A DNA stretch of 64,000 nt from Hemileia vastatrix (lineage: Eukaryota > Basidiomycota > Pucciniomycetes > Pucciniales > Zaghouaniaceae), in assembly GCA_030280995.1 (NCBI GenBank), contig JASXTE010000019.1, positions 9,411,501-9,475,500 on the forward strand, in the 5' to 3' direction. Of the stretch, positions 53,430 to 64,000 are shown in pieces (within the stretch, counting starts at the first letter, position 1; each line of letters starts with the position of its first letter). The notes under the pieces are model-generated. The model was not told the origin of the DNA. It searched no databases and saw nothing but the letters and a program-made list of their open reading frames with translations. Made by a program: the position numbers and the translations under genes.

Positions 53430-53893
53430 GTTAAAATATAAATGAAGATGAAAAGGAGAAGAATCAAGGAGATGAGATAGAGAGATGAAAAGGAGCAGAA
53501 ACAAGCATATGAGATAGAAAGATGAAAAGGAGCAGAAACAAGCAGATGAGATGGTGAGGGGATCTGAGTGGATAGAATGAACAGGATGGGATGAGAACGG
53601 GAGTGAACAGAAAGGTAGAAGGCATATCCAGAGAGTAGTCCAAGATGTGGTTTTGGCGGAATGTAGGTCAAGATGTGGTTATGACAGAAAGTTTTCCAAG
53701 ATGTGGTAATGAAAAATTGAGTAAAAAAATGTTGGATAAATGGTGAACATTGACATGTAAAGTGTCTAATAACCCAATTATTAGCAAGAATAATTGCTGA
53801 AGATAATTGGGGTATGCAGATTATTTTCTGCAAATAATTTAATTGTGGATTGGCCAACATTGATACCCCCTAATATATATACAAGAATTATTA

Positions 53894-54700
53894 TGTCACC
53901 CGCCACGTGAAACTCCAGGCAAAAGCAGCTCATTAAATCAATAATATAGAGATCTAAATCCATACTCAAAGCGCAGAAAACAATTATACATAGCAACTGC
54001 GACTTTCCTTTGTGTACTCACTATTCAACCATGCTAGTCTAAACTTTAAATTTAAATTAGTCAATCTCTCAATAGTGTGTTTTAGTATTTTCCTCAATAA
54101 GCGACAAACAGCGCAATAGTTAATGTAATATTCTGCTAAAAGGTTTATTAGGTATCTGTGGTTTATTAACAGGGGTATTGAGCATGGACGGGATGGTTAG
54201 TGGAGGATTAAAGGGTTAACAGATGTTACTGAGGAGGGTCCAGGTATAACAGGTGTATTTTTGGTGATCTGTGGTGTGCCGAATGATGGATGGGTATGAG
54301 GTCAATGTGAGGAGGAGTAATGGATATAAAAGGGGTTGGATTGTGGTTCGATATTCCTTTAGAATTAAATTATAAAACATATATATAGTTAATAGTAGTA
54401 AAACTTCAGGTTAAATCATTATTATTGTACATTTCCTTATTTTTCTCAGTAATCTTTTCTAAATCTTAAATCTTTTATTATTGAGTTTTCAACCCTTTGT
54501 GAGATGTTAAGAATTATAATATTACCTTTAAATTATATTAGAATTCTTATTGAACATATCTCAAAGCAGTAGCTCTTCCTTCAAGTCATCTTCAAATCAC
54601 TTCCTCAAAAATTTCCTCTGTGCTTCGAAGAAGTTTCTAAACTCTCTCCATCTCACTTCCAGGAACACCCTCGACCTTGTGCGTAGGTCGTCCGGTGACA
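53894..54700 (-). mobile_element. Solo LTR, 807 bp
   Basis: TGTCACCCGCC ... CCGGTGACA, same length as and close in sequence to 13976-14782. Target duplication TATTA at 53889-53893 and 54701-54705. No internal region. The 68-codon ORF inside is not a gene. Confidence 0.88.
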
Positions 54701-54704
54701 TATT

Positions 54705-55010
54705 AAAGCAATACCTTTTGTTATTAAATAGAATTTTAACGTTAGTAAACCCCTAATTAACTAATAGCTAATGAGAAACACTATCAGTCACCTAGAAAAA
54801 TAAATTAGTAAGTACTAATATGATAAGATTAGCTATTCATATGTAATACCTGTCCCCAGTGATGATATAGCAAATAATAGTTCAGTTTATTTAAAGATCA
54901 GATTAGATAATAAAAGAAAAGAAATAGAAAAAAGAAAACAAATTATAGTGGAATGTTAGTTTTCAGATGCTTTAGAATCCTAATATTGGATATGGACAAA
55001 AGTACTATTT
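54705..55010 (+). repeat. Dispersed repeat, second copy of 40737-41028
   Basis: Shares AATAGAA(G/T)TTTAAC(A/G)TTAG, GCTAATGAGAAACACTATCA, CCTGTCCCCAGTGATGATAT and AAAGAAAAGAAATAGAA with the other copy, plus a 70-bp insertion after CACCT. Confidence 0.7.
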
Positions 55011-55125
55011 TCTAGCTATATATAATCTCATAATAAAAACTATATCCACACTAATCAATCACACAATAAGTCTATAGTTTTATCATTTCTACTCATGAGT
55101 TAAGCATGCATTCTGAATTCTATAT

Positions 55126-55905
55126 TGTCACTGGATGGCCTATGCACAAGTTTGAGTGTGTTACTTAGTAAGTGAGACTGGTAAGTGTACTTGAGGACTA
55201 CTTTGAAGTACAGAGGATTACTTCAAGGAAGTGATTCAAAGATAAATTGAAGATAAATTAGGTTCTTCAACGCAAGTTTGAGGTGAAGAATAATGTATGG
55301 TAGAGTAAAAATAAAATTCAAGGAATCTCACAAAGAGTTGGAACTTAATAATCAAAAAGGATTTAGGAGTTTTAGAAGTTTTGAATAGAAATTGATTATT
55401 AAGAAAGGTTGGAAAAAATAATATTTTTATATAAATGTAACTACTATCACAACAATATTATAATTTAATTCTAAGGAATGTTGAACCAAATACCCCCAAT
55501 TGTATTTACAACTCCACCTTGAATTGACCCTTTTAATTATACACTGTTAATTTACCACTCACCCTCCATTATAGCTCACAGATCCTTTAACCTTACTCCT
55601 ATTCTCACTCACAGACCTTTAATTAACCATAATCACACAATAACCCAATATTAAAACTATACTATTTTATCCAATCACTTATACACTGGGAATTTTCTTA
55701 AAGATGAAAAGTATAAGCAAATTATTGACTAATTTAGATTTAATGTTTTAGATAGCACAGTTTCTAGTGTGTTTGAATTGAGACAAAAAAGGAGAAAAGC
55801 AGTTGTTAGGTAGATTTTTCATTCTGCACTTTGAGTATGGATTTGTGTATTGATATTTGGATTAAAAGATTGACTTTTGCTTTGAGTGTCATGTGGAATG
55901 TGACA
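55126..55905 (+). mobile_element. Solo LTR, 780 bp, same type as 23362-24141
   Basis: Begins TGTCACTGGATGGCC and ends GGAATGTGACA, the same length as the nested solo LTR. Flanks TATAT and CATAT agree at four of five bases, a likely decayed target duplication. Confidence 0.82.
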
Positions 55906-55929
55906 CATATATTATTCAACTTCTACTCA

Positions 55930-57115
55930 GTATCCTCCTTTGACATAACCCCTGCTTCAAGCATGAGAAGATTGAGTTTTAACCTATCAGCTTCAAAAAC
56001 AACCTAAGGCTGTTGTTTGGTAAATAAATCTGCAAGAATTTCAGTGGTTAGAGAATATGAAACAAAAATTTTGCATTGTTGATATTTTTTCTGTAACCAG
56101 TGATAGAAAAAATTGATGTGTCTTAATCATTAGACAATTTGAGCCTCCTTAGCCAGGAAAATTTTGCCCCTGTTATCACACAACAATCCGGGAGCATTAC
56201 TACTAGTGAATAACAAAGGAGTAACCATGTTGATATTGAGAGCAAAGAAAAATTTGGAGATCCAAATTAATGACTTGGAACAATCAAACATAGCAATATA
56301 CTCTGTCTCAGTTGTGGAAATAGTAACAACTCTTTGTTGACAACTATTCCAAGAAACATGACCCTCATTTATAAGGATAACATAGCCTTTAACAGAGCAC
56401 CTAGCAGATTTACAGTTTGCATAATAAGAATAACTATATGATTTGAATGTAGAGGTGTCTAAATGCCCTGGATATTTAATTCCAATTTTTTGTTGGTAAT
56501 AACATAATGAAGATGGTCATGCAAAAGTTGAAAATGAGCAGGTGAATGATTAGAATTAAACTTTGATAAGTAATTTCAGGTGAATGATTAAATTAAACTT
56601 TGATAAAGAATTTAAAGCTTGAAAAATATCAGGTCAAGTTGCTACACACAAATATTTGAATGAACCAATAAGCTCTTTATAGGGATCATTTTTTCCTTCT
56701 CTTGTTTCATCAGAAGTTGGATTTCTCAGAATTAAACTTACTGGAAGTGAAGTGGATAATTTAGTAAAATTAACCATGTCAAATCTCCTAAAAATCTCTT
56801 CAACATAAGACTCTAGATTCAAAAAGATATGGTCATTGAGATAAGAAATTTTTATACCAAGATGATGTGTTGGATTATCCACCCATTTAACATTTAAGTG
56901 ATTGTTTAGATCCAGATGAAAATTTTCAACTTGAACACAATATTTTAAGAAGAACAATCCTTCATCTACATGTAGATGTAAGAAAATGAATTTGTTTGGC
57001 TCACAAAAGAAAAATAAAGATTCTTCACCCTCAGCTTCAGTGAATTCGAGACCACTCAATACTTCACAAATTTCTCCTCCCACTGTCTAGAAGCTTTTCA
57101 AGTCCCATACAAAGA
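55930..57115 (-). pseudogene. Ty1/copia remnant copia-3: RT and RNase H
   Basis: RT part 56634-57083: FLHLHVDEGLFFLK (HVDD altered to HVDE), KWVDNPTHHLGIKIS, FRRFDMVNFTKLSTSLP, IGSFKYLCVAT. RNase H continues with frameshifts: SWNSCQQRVVTISTTETEYI, DCSKSLIWISKFFF. The active-site second Asp is lost and stops are frequent. No LTRs were found. Confidence 0.82.
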
Positions 57116-58517
57116 TTTTTGTAGTTTCCACACTTTATCTTTACCCCAAATTTAATAGCCCTTCAATTGAGTGACACAAAAATTATCTCTCATTATTCAA
57201 TGAAGGAATGAAGTCAAAACATCAAAGTGTGAAATAGACCAATTATAGGCAGCAGCTAAAGCAAGGTGAAAAGTAAGGACACAGGATGATTATAAGTATT
57301 TTGGTTTGTGAACAGACTTGGGCCGTGTGGAATTCTAAAGCTTATTAGGGAACTCAGAATTATTTTAGAGGGATCTAAAATGGTAATTCTAGAGATTGGA
57401 AAGGCCAATCTAATTTTTTTTTATTTTAATGGATGTTTTTATTGTTAAAATGGGTCAATTATACAAGTTAAGATGAAAGAGTTATTTAATGGTAAATAAA
57501 TGCAAGTATAGTCTTAAAAGTGTATAAAAAAGATCTAGGGGTCTCAAGAACCTTTAGAAGTTTTCTGGGAATTTTTACTATTTGTCTTATAATCTTATAA
57601 GGTATTTTTGATTATTTCTGATTTTTCATGGTTTACTTAATTTTAATAATTTTTAATTAGATGAATAGGGCTGCATGGACTACAATAATTAGTTGAGTAA
57701 ATAAAGGGGAAATAGCTTTATCATCTGAAATATTTCTAGAAATTCTATTAAGACATTAAGGTTCTAATTGACTCCGGAAGTGAGGATGAGCTCCATACAA
57801 ACTCTGGGATACTCCACATGAGCTCTGGGGTGCTCTGGCTGAGGAAAGTAGGGCATGTGGCTTACTATGCATATAAAGGCTGTAGACTTAAAATTAGATA
57901 GGAGGAGAAAATATAAAAAACTTATCATTAAAAACCAACATCACTTTTATTTAACATTTCATAATTTTTAATACCCTTATAAAGTAACAATTTTGTATAA
58001 CACTTTATAAATTCCACTCAAAAACTCTTTGAAATATAATTTTAAGTTATCATTAGAAAGGTCTCAAATTCAGGGACTCACTTATAACATCTGTTCAAAA
58101 AAAATAAAAAACTCTATAAAAATATATATTCAATCATTTGGATAAATTATATAGAACAACTTTTCTGTTGTATTTCTTCATCTAAAATTTAAGAAAGCTG
58201 ATTTTAAATCTCAAAAACATTACTTTTAACTTTTCAACTGGTCATTTTATAACAAGTAGAAATTTAATCTTAATTAATTGTGAACTCTCTATTTACTTAA
58301 AGGGACAGGGTTTTCTTTTTTTTATCAAACTCCCTTGGATTCTGCTTTCAGCAAGGCAACTGTAAGAGTCTTTCTAAATTGGTGAGGCCCAACATGGGGT
58401 TTGAATTTTCTGGCTTATAAACAATCTTACTTGGTACTTGGAATGGCTTAGTCTGCAAGAGGACTATCTTTATGAACACTTATTTCTTTTTTAACAGCTT
58501 AAACTTTTAATATTTGG
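57116..58517. other. AT-rich region, likely LTR/leader of gypsy element F
   Basis: No gene. Contains TATGCATATAAAGGC near 57865-57880, which could be an LTR promoter, and CTTTCTAAATTGGTGAGGCC at about 58368-58387, similar to the possible primer site of element E. No LTR ends could be fixed because the second LTR is outside the window. Confidence 0.4.
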
Positions 58518-59770
58518 ATGTCTTCTTCCAATAGATCTGGTGTTCCTAGTGCTGGTTTTCTTGTTATGGAATTAGTTAGGATTGTATATTGGGATGGGCC
58601 CAAGTTCAGTGTTGAAGAGGTTAAATGGGTTTTAAGCAGATATAAATCTTCTGTTGCTGTTGAAGGGGATTCACATTTGGATATGGTGAAGAAAATAAAG
58701 CTTTTTTTGTGTACAGAGAGATGGAAAAAGAGGTCATTGCTATGGATGCATATAAATAGTGGGATCAGTTAAATTTTTCAAAAGAGATGATTTATAGATG
58801 GGGTTTCAGGTATACTATTGTGGAACTCAACAAGATTTTCAGTTATTGAAAGGCTAAGGGTGGTTTTTCTAATATTGTGGACTTTAAAAAGTTAGTTGGA
58901 CAGCCTGATGAAGTGGTGGAATATTCAATTTTGATGAAGGAATTGGGCCATGAAAATCAGGCCTAAGATTTATTTTGGTCATCATTTAGTAGGTATATTA
59001 GAATGGATGTGTTTAAGCAACTTCCAAGAAAGCACTTAATAAAGGATCTACCAAATGTGGAGCAGAAACTGCAAGCTTTAGAGGTCATTAAATAAGATAT
59101 CCAGGTGTATCTAAACCTTATGGCTCTAGAAAAACATCAAGAATTTTGTACTCAATATGTCAGAAAGGTTAGATAATTATATCATGGTCAAAAATCAAGA
59201 GGCTAAGAAGGCTAAGATGGGCCATTCTGTTGCTAAGGTAGAAGGGAATGTTGATAACAAGGTGATGGGTCATTTGTCTGAATTAACTAAGAAGATAAAA
59301 ATATTTGATCAAAAAACTCTTAAGGCTAATAGGACACCTGTGGCATCATAATCATCTTCTTCTTATCAATCTAGGAATTATGAGAGGAGGAACTATGGCT
59401 TTAATGGCAATGGAATCCAATTTTATGGAAATGGAAATGAAAATGGTAGTAGTAACCGTAATGGTAATGGGGGAAATTGTTTTTGAGGTGGATATAGAAA
59501 ACACAGGGTGTGCTCCTATTCTAATAGGAGAAGTCACAGAGATGGAGTTTTTTTCATTCGGATAAAGACTTGCAAGCTGGTTGAGTCAAATTTGATGGAA
59601 AGGTTTATAAATTTTCCAATGGATTCTTTATAAAACCCAGTGATGGGATAGCTCCTTTGGATTTAGTTAGGATGAATATGATGGCTGAAAAAAGAGCAGG
59701 TTTGAAGAGTTATATGGTAGAGATGAGGATAATGATAAAGGTGGTAATGAAGATGAAAAATTGGATAAAA
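58518..59770 (+). pseudogene. Gypsy element F gag
   Basis: Starts MSSSNRSGVPSAGFLVMELV. After a frameshift near 58735 it reads YTIVELNKIFSYWKAKGGFSN, FKKLVGQPDEVVEYSILMKE, homologous to YTIKDLEVLVNKFKAKGG of element E; then MSERLDNYIMVKNQEAKKAK (59157), an Asn/Gly-rich linker and a decayed zinc knuckle (CSYSNRRSHRDGV). Many stops. Confidence 0.75.
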
Positions 59771-60539
59771 GAGAAAATATGGAGGTAAGTAATTCCATTT
59801 TTACTACTTATTTTGGATGATTGGAGTTGGGAACACTTGTTAGAGTGAATGGTAATTGTATGATAGGGGAATGTGATGTGAATGCTGCTAGAAGGGAAGC
59901 TTCTACTAAAGAAAAAAGTAGCATTCAAAGCTAATTAAGGTCAAAACTAGGAAAGGCAGAAATAAAGAATATGAAAAAGATACCTTAATCTAAGGATGAA
60001 ATATATAGGATGCAAGAGGGAATGGAAGATATGGGGCCTCCCAGTTATAGAACTATGGATTTAAATGGTGAACCTATTCATGTTGAATCAGAATCATATT
60101 CCAAGTGGGATGTACCTTTAGCATCTATCCCTAGACCAAGTTTCAGTGGTCCCACTCCAATAGAGGGAGTAGGGAGGACCATTGATGGATATGGATTAAA
60201 GAAAGCAGTAGGAAATGAATCTGGATTATCAAAAATTAAGATGTTATTATGGGGGGTGAAGATAGAAATTTGGGTCCCCAAGAGGTTCCTAGGGCCAAGT
60301 TTAATAAAAATAAAGTACAATATGAAAGTCCAGTAGTAGCTGGTAAAGAAAATGCTATGGAGGTTTTTTTGGGTAGATTGAATCAGCTTCAGATTCCTTT
60401 ATCTTTACGGGAATTATTAACTATTAGTCCTGACCTTTCAGAAAGTAGAGGAAGAAACTTACAAGGAGATGGGTAGCATCTGGAGAGGTGGAATATATAT
60501 GCGAGAATGTGGAGAAGTTTTGAGAGGAGGTTGAAACTC

Positions 60540-60880
60540 ATTTTTTTCTATTTTAGCATATTTGATGGTAAATTAAATGGTAAAGAGGTGAAAGCCCTGG
60601 TGGATTCTGGGTCACAAATTAATCTGATTTCATAGGAGCAAGCCACTTCTATAGGCTTTCAAACCATGACTGGTACTGGTGGTAATTTAAGAGGCATCGG
60701 AAGGCATTCTACTGAGCTTATGGGAACAGCAGAGCATATCATTTTATTTGTTGGTGGATCAGTTGGTAGGTTGCACTTTTATGTGGCCAGAAGAGCTGTG
60801 AAAATAGTTCTCTGTGGGCCATTTTTAATGGATTTTAAAGCTAGGATAGGTTATCATACTGGTATGGGTATTATTTAAGA
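60540..60880 (+). pseudogene. Gypsy element F aspartic protease
   Basis: KEVKALVDSGSQINLIS (catalytic DSG kept), stop, then MTGTGGNLRGIGRHSTELMG, VGGSVGRLHFYVARRAV, LCGPFLMDFKARIGY: the usual retroviral-type protease of basidiomycete gypsy elements. Stop at about 60636. Confidence 0.85.
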
Positions 60881-61899
60881 GATTACTGGTGATGACATGG
60901 GAAGATCTCATATGCAGTTGGCAACACCAGGAGATGAAGGTTTGGAGACAAGGCCTGGAACTACCACAATGTGCCAATGTTGTGTGTGCACTAAGAAAAG
61001 ATGGATAAAAAAGGTCAGCTTCTGTTGAACTTATAAAAAAGAATAATTTTGGAGACCCCCATTTTTTGAGGTAGGAAGGGCTGATTGCTCTAATATTGTA
61101 ACCTCTAGTCAAGAGGAGATCCTGGATTTCAATAGTTCAGCTCATTTGGAGATAATTCAAGTGGATTCTCAATTGTTTTCTGTTGAAATATCTTTGGAGT
61201 GTCACCATGTGTTTGATTTTTCTATATGTTTATTTTCGTTATTAAAATTTTCTAGAAATTTTAAAAGTGGTTCAAATGGAAAGATGTGATGTATTGTTTT
61301 GGATAAAAGTTGGAATGAGACTTTAGGTAATAGGTGTGTTGAATCAGGTGGTATATTTTATGGCCTCCAGCAAGAGGATTAATTGCAATTAACTCATCAA
61401 AGTCAAAAAAAATCTCAGTATAATTAATATATAAAAAAATAATTTTTTTATAATAACATTTCTTTCCTCCAGTAACAGTATAAGCTTCCAAATTTATTTA
61501 CTGGGTAATTTATGGAGGAAAATGGTGGTTATGGTAATGGAAAATTAGATAAAAAATTAGACAAAGGAAAAGGGGCTTAAAATGTTAAAATTAATGATTA
61601 AAAATATGTTTTAACTTATTTTGTTTATAATTCTGATTATGAATAAAATTCTGATCACAAGTTAATTAATGGTGGATCTAGAAGAGATCCTATTCCTCAA
61701 GTCAAAGTGAATGTAGATGCAGCAAAATATAAAAAGGTAGCTAATAAATTCAGATCAATAAACAAAATGCTACCAGCAGATTTGAAGCCACCTTTGAAGA
61801 AGCCAAAGCTATCAAGAGATACATATGACTTTTCTTTGGTCAAGAATCTACCCTTAATTTTCTGAAACATCAAGAATCACTTTTGAGAGACTGGGTGTT
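60881..61899 (+). pseudogene. Gypsy element F protease-RT linker, degenerate
   Basis: No continuous frame. PADLKPPLKKPKLSRDTYDF near 61770 is typical of the sequence just before RT in this clade. The minus ORFs are not supported. Confidence 0.5.
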
Positions 61900-63340
61900 G
61901 TAAACTTTGGACCTAAATATTAGTTATCAGGTGAAGAGAAGAAGTTATTGTTGTATGTTATGGTAAATAGGGAGAAGGACATTACTTTTGTGGAAGAGGG
62001 AAGAGGTTTGTTGAAGCATTCTTATGGGGAGCCTTAAAATATTCCAGTTATCTGTCATGAACCATGACAACAAAAACCAATTCCAATTCCTGAAGTTTTA
62101 AAAGAAAATTATATTTAAATCATTACAGAATTAATTCAAACTGGATTATATGATAAATAATCATAAAGTTATTCTAGTCCAGTTTTCTGTACCAAGAAAC
62201 CTAATGACAAGCTCAGGGTAGTTCATTATCTTAGGGAATTATATAGGGTTATAATAAAAGATGCTGGTATACCATTTAGTTCAGAGGAGTTTGTGTAGGG
62301 TTTTGTTGGTAGAGTGTGTTATGGATTAGGTAATATTATGGGGGTATATGATGAGAGAGAATTACATCCTGATTCTAGGCCTCTCACTAATGTTGATACT
62401 CCATTAGGATGATTAAAATTAACATGATTACCTCAAGGCACAACAAATTTGGTTGCAGTTTATCAGGCTCATATGGCTTTGATTCTTCAAGATGAAATTC
62501 TACAATATGCTGGTATATTTATTGATGATGGTGCAATTAAAGGTCCTTCAACAGACTATGAAAATGTATTGTTGAAGGAGAATTCAGGGAAATGAAAATT
62601 CATTTGGGAATATTCTGTTGTTCTGGTGAGGATTTTGTTTAAAATTGAAGAGGCTGGTTTAATTATTTCTGGATCAAACTTCTCTTGTTGTGTTCAAGCC
62701 TTGGAGATTCTAGGTCATGTGGTATGTAGAGAGGGTAGAATTATGTCAAAGAAGAAGGTCAAAAAGATTCAGACCTTTCCAAGACCCAAGAATACAAATG
62801 AAGTCAGAGGTTTTTTAAGTGTATGTGTTTATTTCAGAATATCAAGAAGGTTATCTAGGAGGGATGAAGAATGTGAAGAGGCATTTGAGAAGTTGAAGAA
62901 TTCAGTTTGAGATGATATTGTCCTGCAACAGTTGGATTATTGAAAAAATTCAGGCTGGAATTTTTTAGCAGTTAACTCAAGTTAGATTGTTTCTGGGGCA
63001 GTCTTGTCCCAGATGGATAAAGCTGGATATATTAGACAAGTAAGGTATGAATCTTTTGTTTTTATTGAGGTGGAATCAAAATATTCTCAGCCTAAATAGA
63101 ACCCTGTAAAGTGAAAAAAAATTCTAAAGAAACTTTAAGATTATTTATGGGACAACACTTTGAATTACAAGTGGACACTAAGTCCTTAATACAAATGATA
63201 AATTTACCAAGTTTACCAGATTTACCCATGACCTGATAAGTTGCTTTTATTCAACATTTTTATTCTGATCTAGTTTACTAACCTGAAAAACATTTTCTAT
63301 TCCAGAAGTTTAATCAAGAAGACCACCCACTGAAGAGGAT
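61900..63340 (+). pseudogene. Gypsy element F reverse transcriptase and RNase H
   Basis: RT: YSSPVFCTKKPNDKLRVVHY, AGIPFSSEEFV, GRVCYGLGNIMGVYDERELH, LPQGTTNLVAVYQAHM, ILQDEILQYAGIFIDDGAIKG (FIDD active site kept), ILGHVVCREGRIM, KNTNEVRGFLSVCVYFR, EEAFEKLKNSV. Then traces of RNase H (SKETLRLFMGQHFELQVDTK). Numerous stops and shifts. Confidence 0.88.
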
Positions 63341-64000
63341 TCTGACTCAGAGGAATTTTATGAATATATACCTGTTATTAATGCCAGCACAAAAGGTGCT
63401 GAAGAATTTCCTTACCTCCCCCATGAAGTTAAACTGGCTGGTTCTAATTTTTTAAATATAGATGATAAGAACATCCACCATAAAGATAAACTGGCTTATT
63501 ATAAAAATATGGTAAATTATGTGCTTTGGGAGTCTGATTATGGTGTAGATAAATTTGGTAAAAAAGAGGTTGGAGAAGTTGTGGTACATTGTGGTGAGGA
63601 TGGTGAGATTGTTTGTGATAGTAGTAAATTGATTAATAGTGTATATGTTGGAATGTTAGAGAATTAAGTTAAAGAGAGGTTGGGAGATTGTATAAATTTG
63701 GTAAAAAGGAGGTTGGATGAAGAAGAAGTTGATTCTGAATTGGGTGCTATAATGGTGGATGAAAATTTGGTTACAAAACGGTTGGAAAGTTCAGAGGTGG
63801 AGAACTCAAAATCTTTAATGATAAATAGGCAAATTCAAGGATTAAAATAATTGGCTCATTCATGTGCAGGTGATTTTGGTGGTAGGGAAGTGACCTTAGA
63901 TGTGGTGTTGATAGAATTTCAAGATGAAGTCTGGGGAAAGAAAGGATTTTATTTTGCAATGGTTATATATTTATTAACCTTGGAAAGGCCAGAGAATTGT
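63341..64000 (+). pseudogene. Gypsy element F region between RNase H and integrase (runs off window)
   Basis: EEDSDSEEFYEYIPVINAST, acidic linker, then GKKGFYFAMVIYLLTLERPEN at the window end, matching the YL.TL.RPE motif that precedes the integrase zinc domain in this clade. Integrase itself would begin just beyond the window. Confidence 0.7.

Larger units (their letters stand above)
41234..53872 (+). mobile_element. PIF/Harbinger DNA transposon H2 carrying TET/JBP-like and Myb-like genes
   Basis: Inverted ends AGGGGGTATCAATGTT (41234) and AACATTGATACCCCCT (53857-53872), with AAT on both sides (41231-41233 and 53873-53875). Contents: transposase (+), [copia-1 insertion 43001-48233], strand-switch island, TET/JBP-like gene (+), convergent Myb/coiled-coil gene (-). 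The order is identical to inverted H1, but the ends and coding sequences are diverged. Without copia-1 it would be about 7.4 kb. Confidence 0.87.

Noticed and set aside
1..64000. Genetic code reassignment of stop codons, suggested by repeated in-frame stops
   Set aside because: The copia-1 polyprotein, H1 transposase and uL14m use no internal stops, and elements with stops also carry frameshifts and catalytic-residue changes, so decay explains them.
1..64000. CRISPR arrays, prokaryotic operons, prophage, tRNA or rRNA genes
   Set aside because: The sequence is eukaryotic with spliceosomal introns; the tandem repeats seen are minisatellites or LTR parts, and no tRNA cloverleaf or rRNA segment was recognised.

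Overview
This is eukaryotic nuclear DNA from a fungus, most likely a basidiomycete and quite possibly a rust (Pucciniales). The evidence is strongly AT-rich sequence, short spliceosomal introns (57-84 nt) with GTATGT/GTAAGT-type donors, dense nests of LTR retrotransposons (chromodomain Ty3/gypsy, a second basidiomycete-type gypsy clade, Ty1/copia), PIF/Harbinger and CACTA-like DNA transposons, and TET/JBP-like dioxygenase genes of the kind expanded in basidiomycetes. A very AT-rich, repeat-swollen rust such as Austropuccinia would fit, but the species is inference only. Nearly everything is transposable-element DNA. The only genes that look like host genes are a mitochondrial ribosomal protein uL14m gene (24487-24987), itself embedded in a transposon, a small secreted cysteine-containing protein (31610-31993), and perhaps a short hypothetical ORF (32667-32904).

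Layout. 1-12165: an old plus-strand chromodomain gypsy pol, broken by an 831-bp CACTA-like element (1756-2586, TSD TAT) and by a complete 9.16-kb minus-strand chromovirus (2942-12103, 1136-bp LTRs, TSD ACGCC). 12166-24229: minus-strand wreckage of other LTR elements, comprising two copies of a cysteine-cluster ORF, an integrase, a gag, and LTRs, one of which carries a solo LTR nested inside it. 24257-31448: Harbinger element 1 (H1) with 170-180-bp terminal inverted repeats. It holds uL14m, a Myb/SANT-like plus coiled-coil gene, a TET/JBP-like gene, a C-rich/G-rich strand-switch island and an intact spliced DDE transposase. 31450-35230: the secreted protein, two nested CACTA-type foldback elements and a SINE-like retroposon. 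35209-40720: a second SINE-like copy split by a minus-strand copia with 111-bp LTRs. 41234-53872: Harbinger element 2 (H2), a diverged relative of H1 with the same gene order in opposite orientation, split by an intact copia (43001-48233). 53873-64000: solo LTRs, a copia remnant and a degenerate plus-strand gypsy that runs off the window end.

The most interesting system is the Harbinger pair. Two separately inserted elements with different terminal repeats share one architecture: transposase, strand-switch island, TET/JBP-like oxygenase, and a convergent Myb/coiled-coil gene. This suggests a DNA transposon lineage that carries its own candidate DNA-base-modifying enzyme. H1 has also enclosed an apparently complete, intron-containing uL14m gene between two copies of its left end. 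Nesting with target-site duplications at most junctions lets the order of insertions be read directly.
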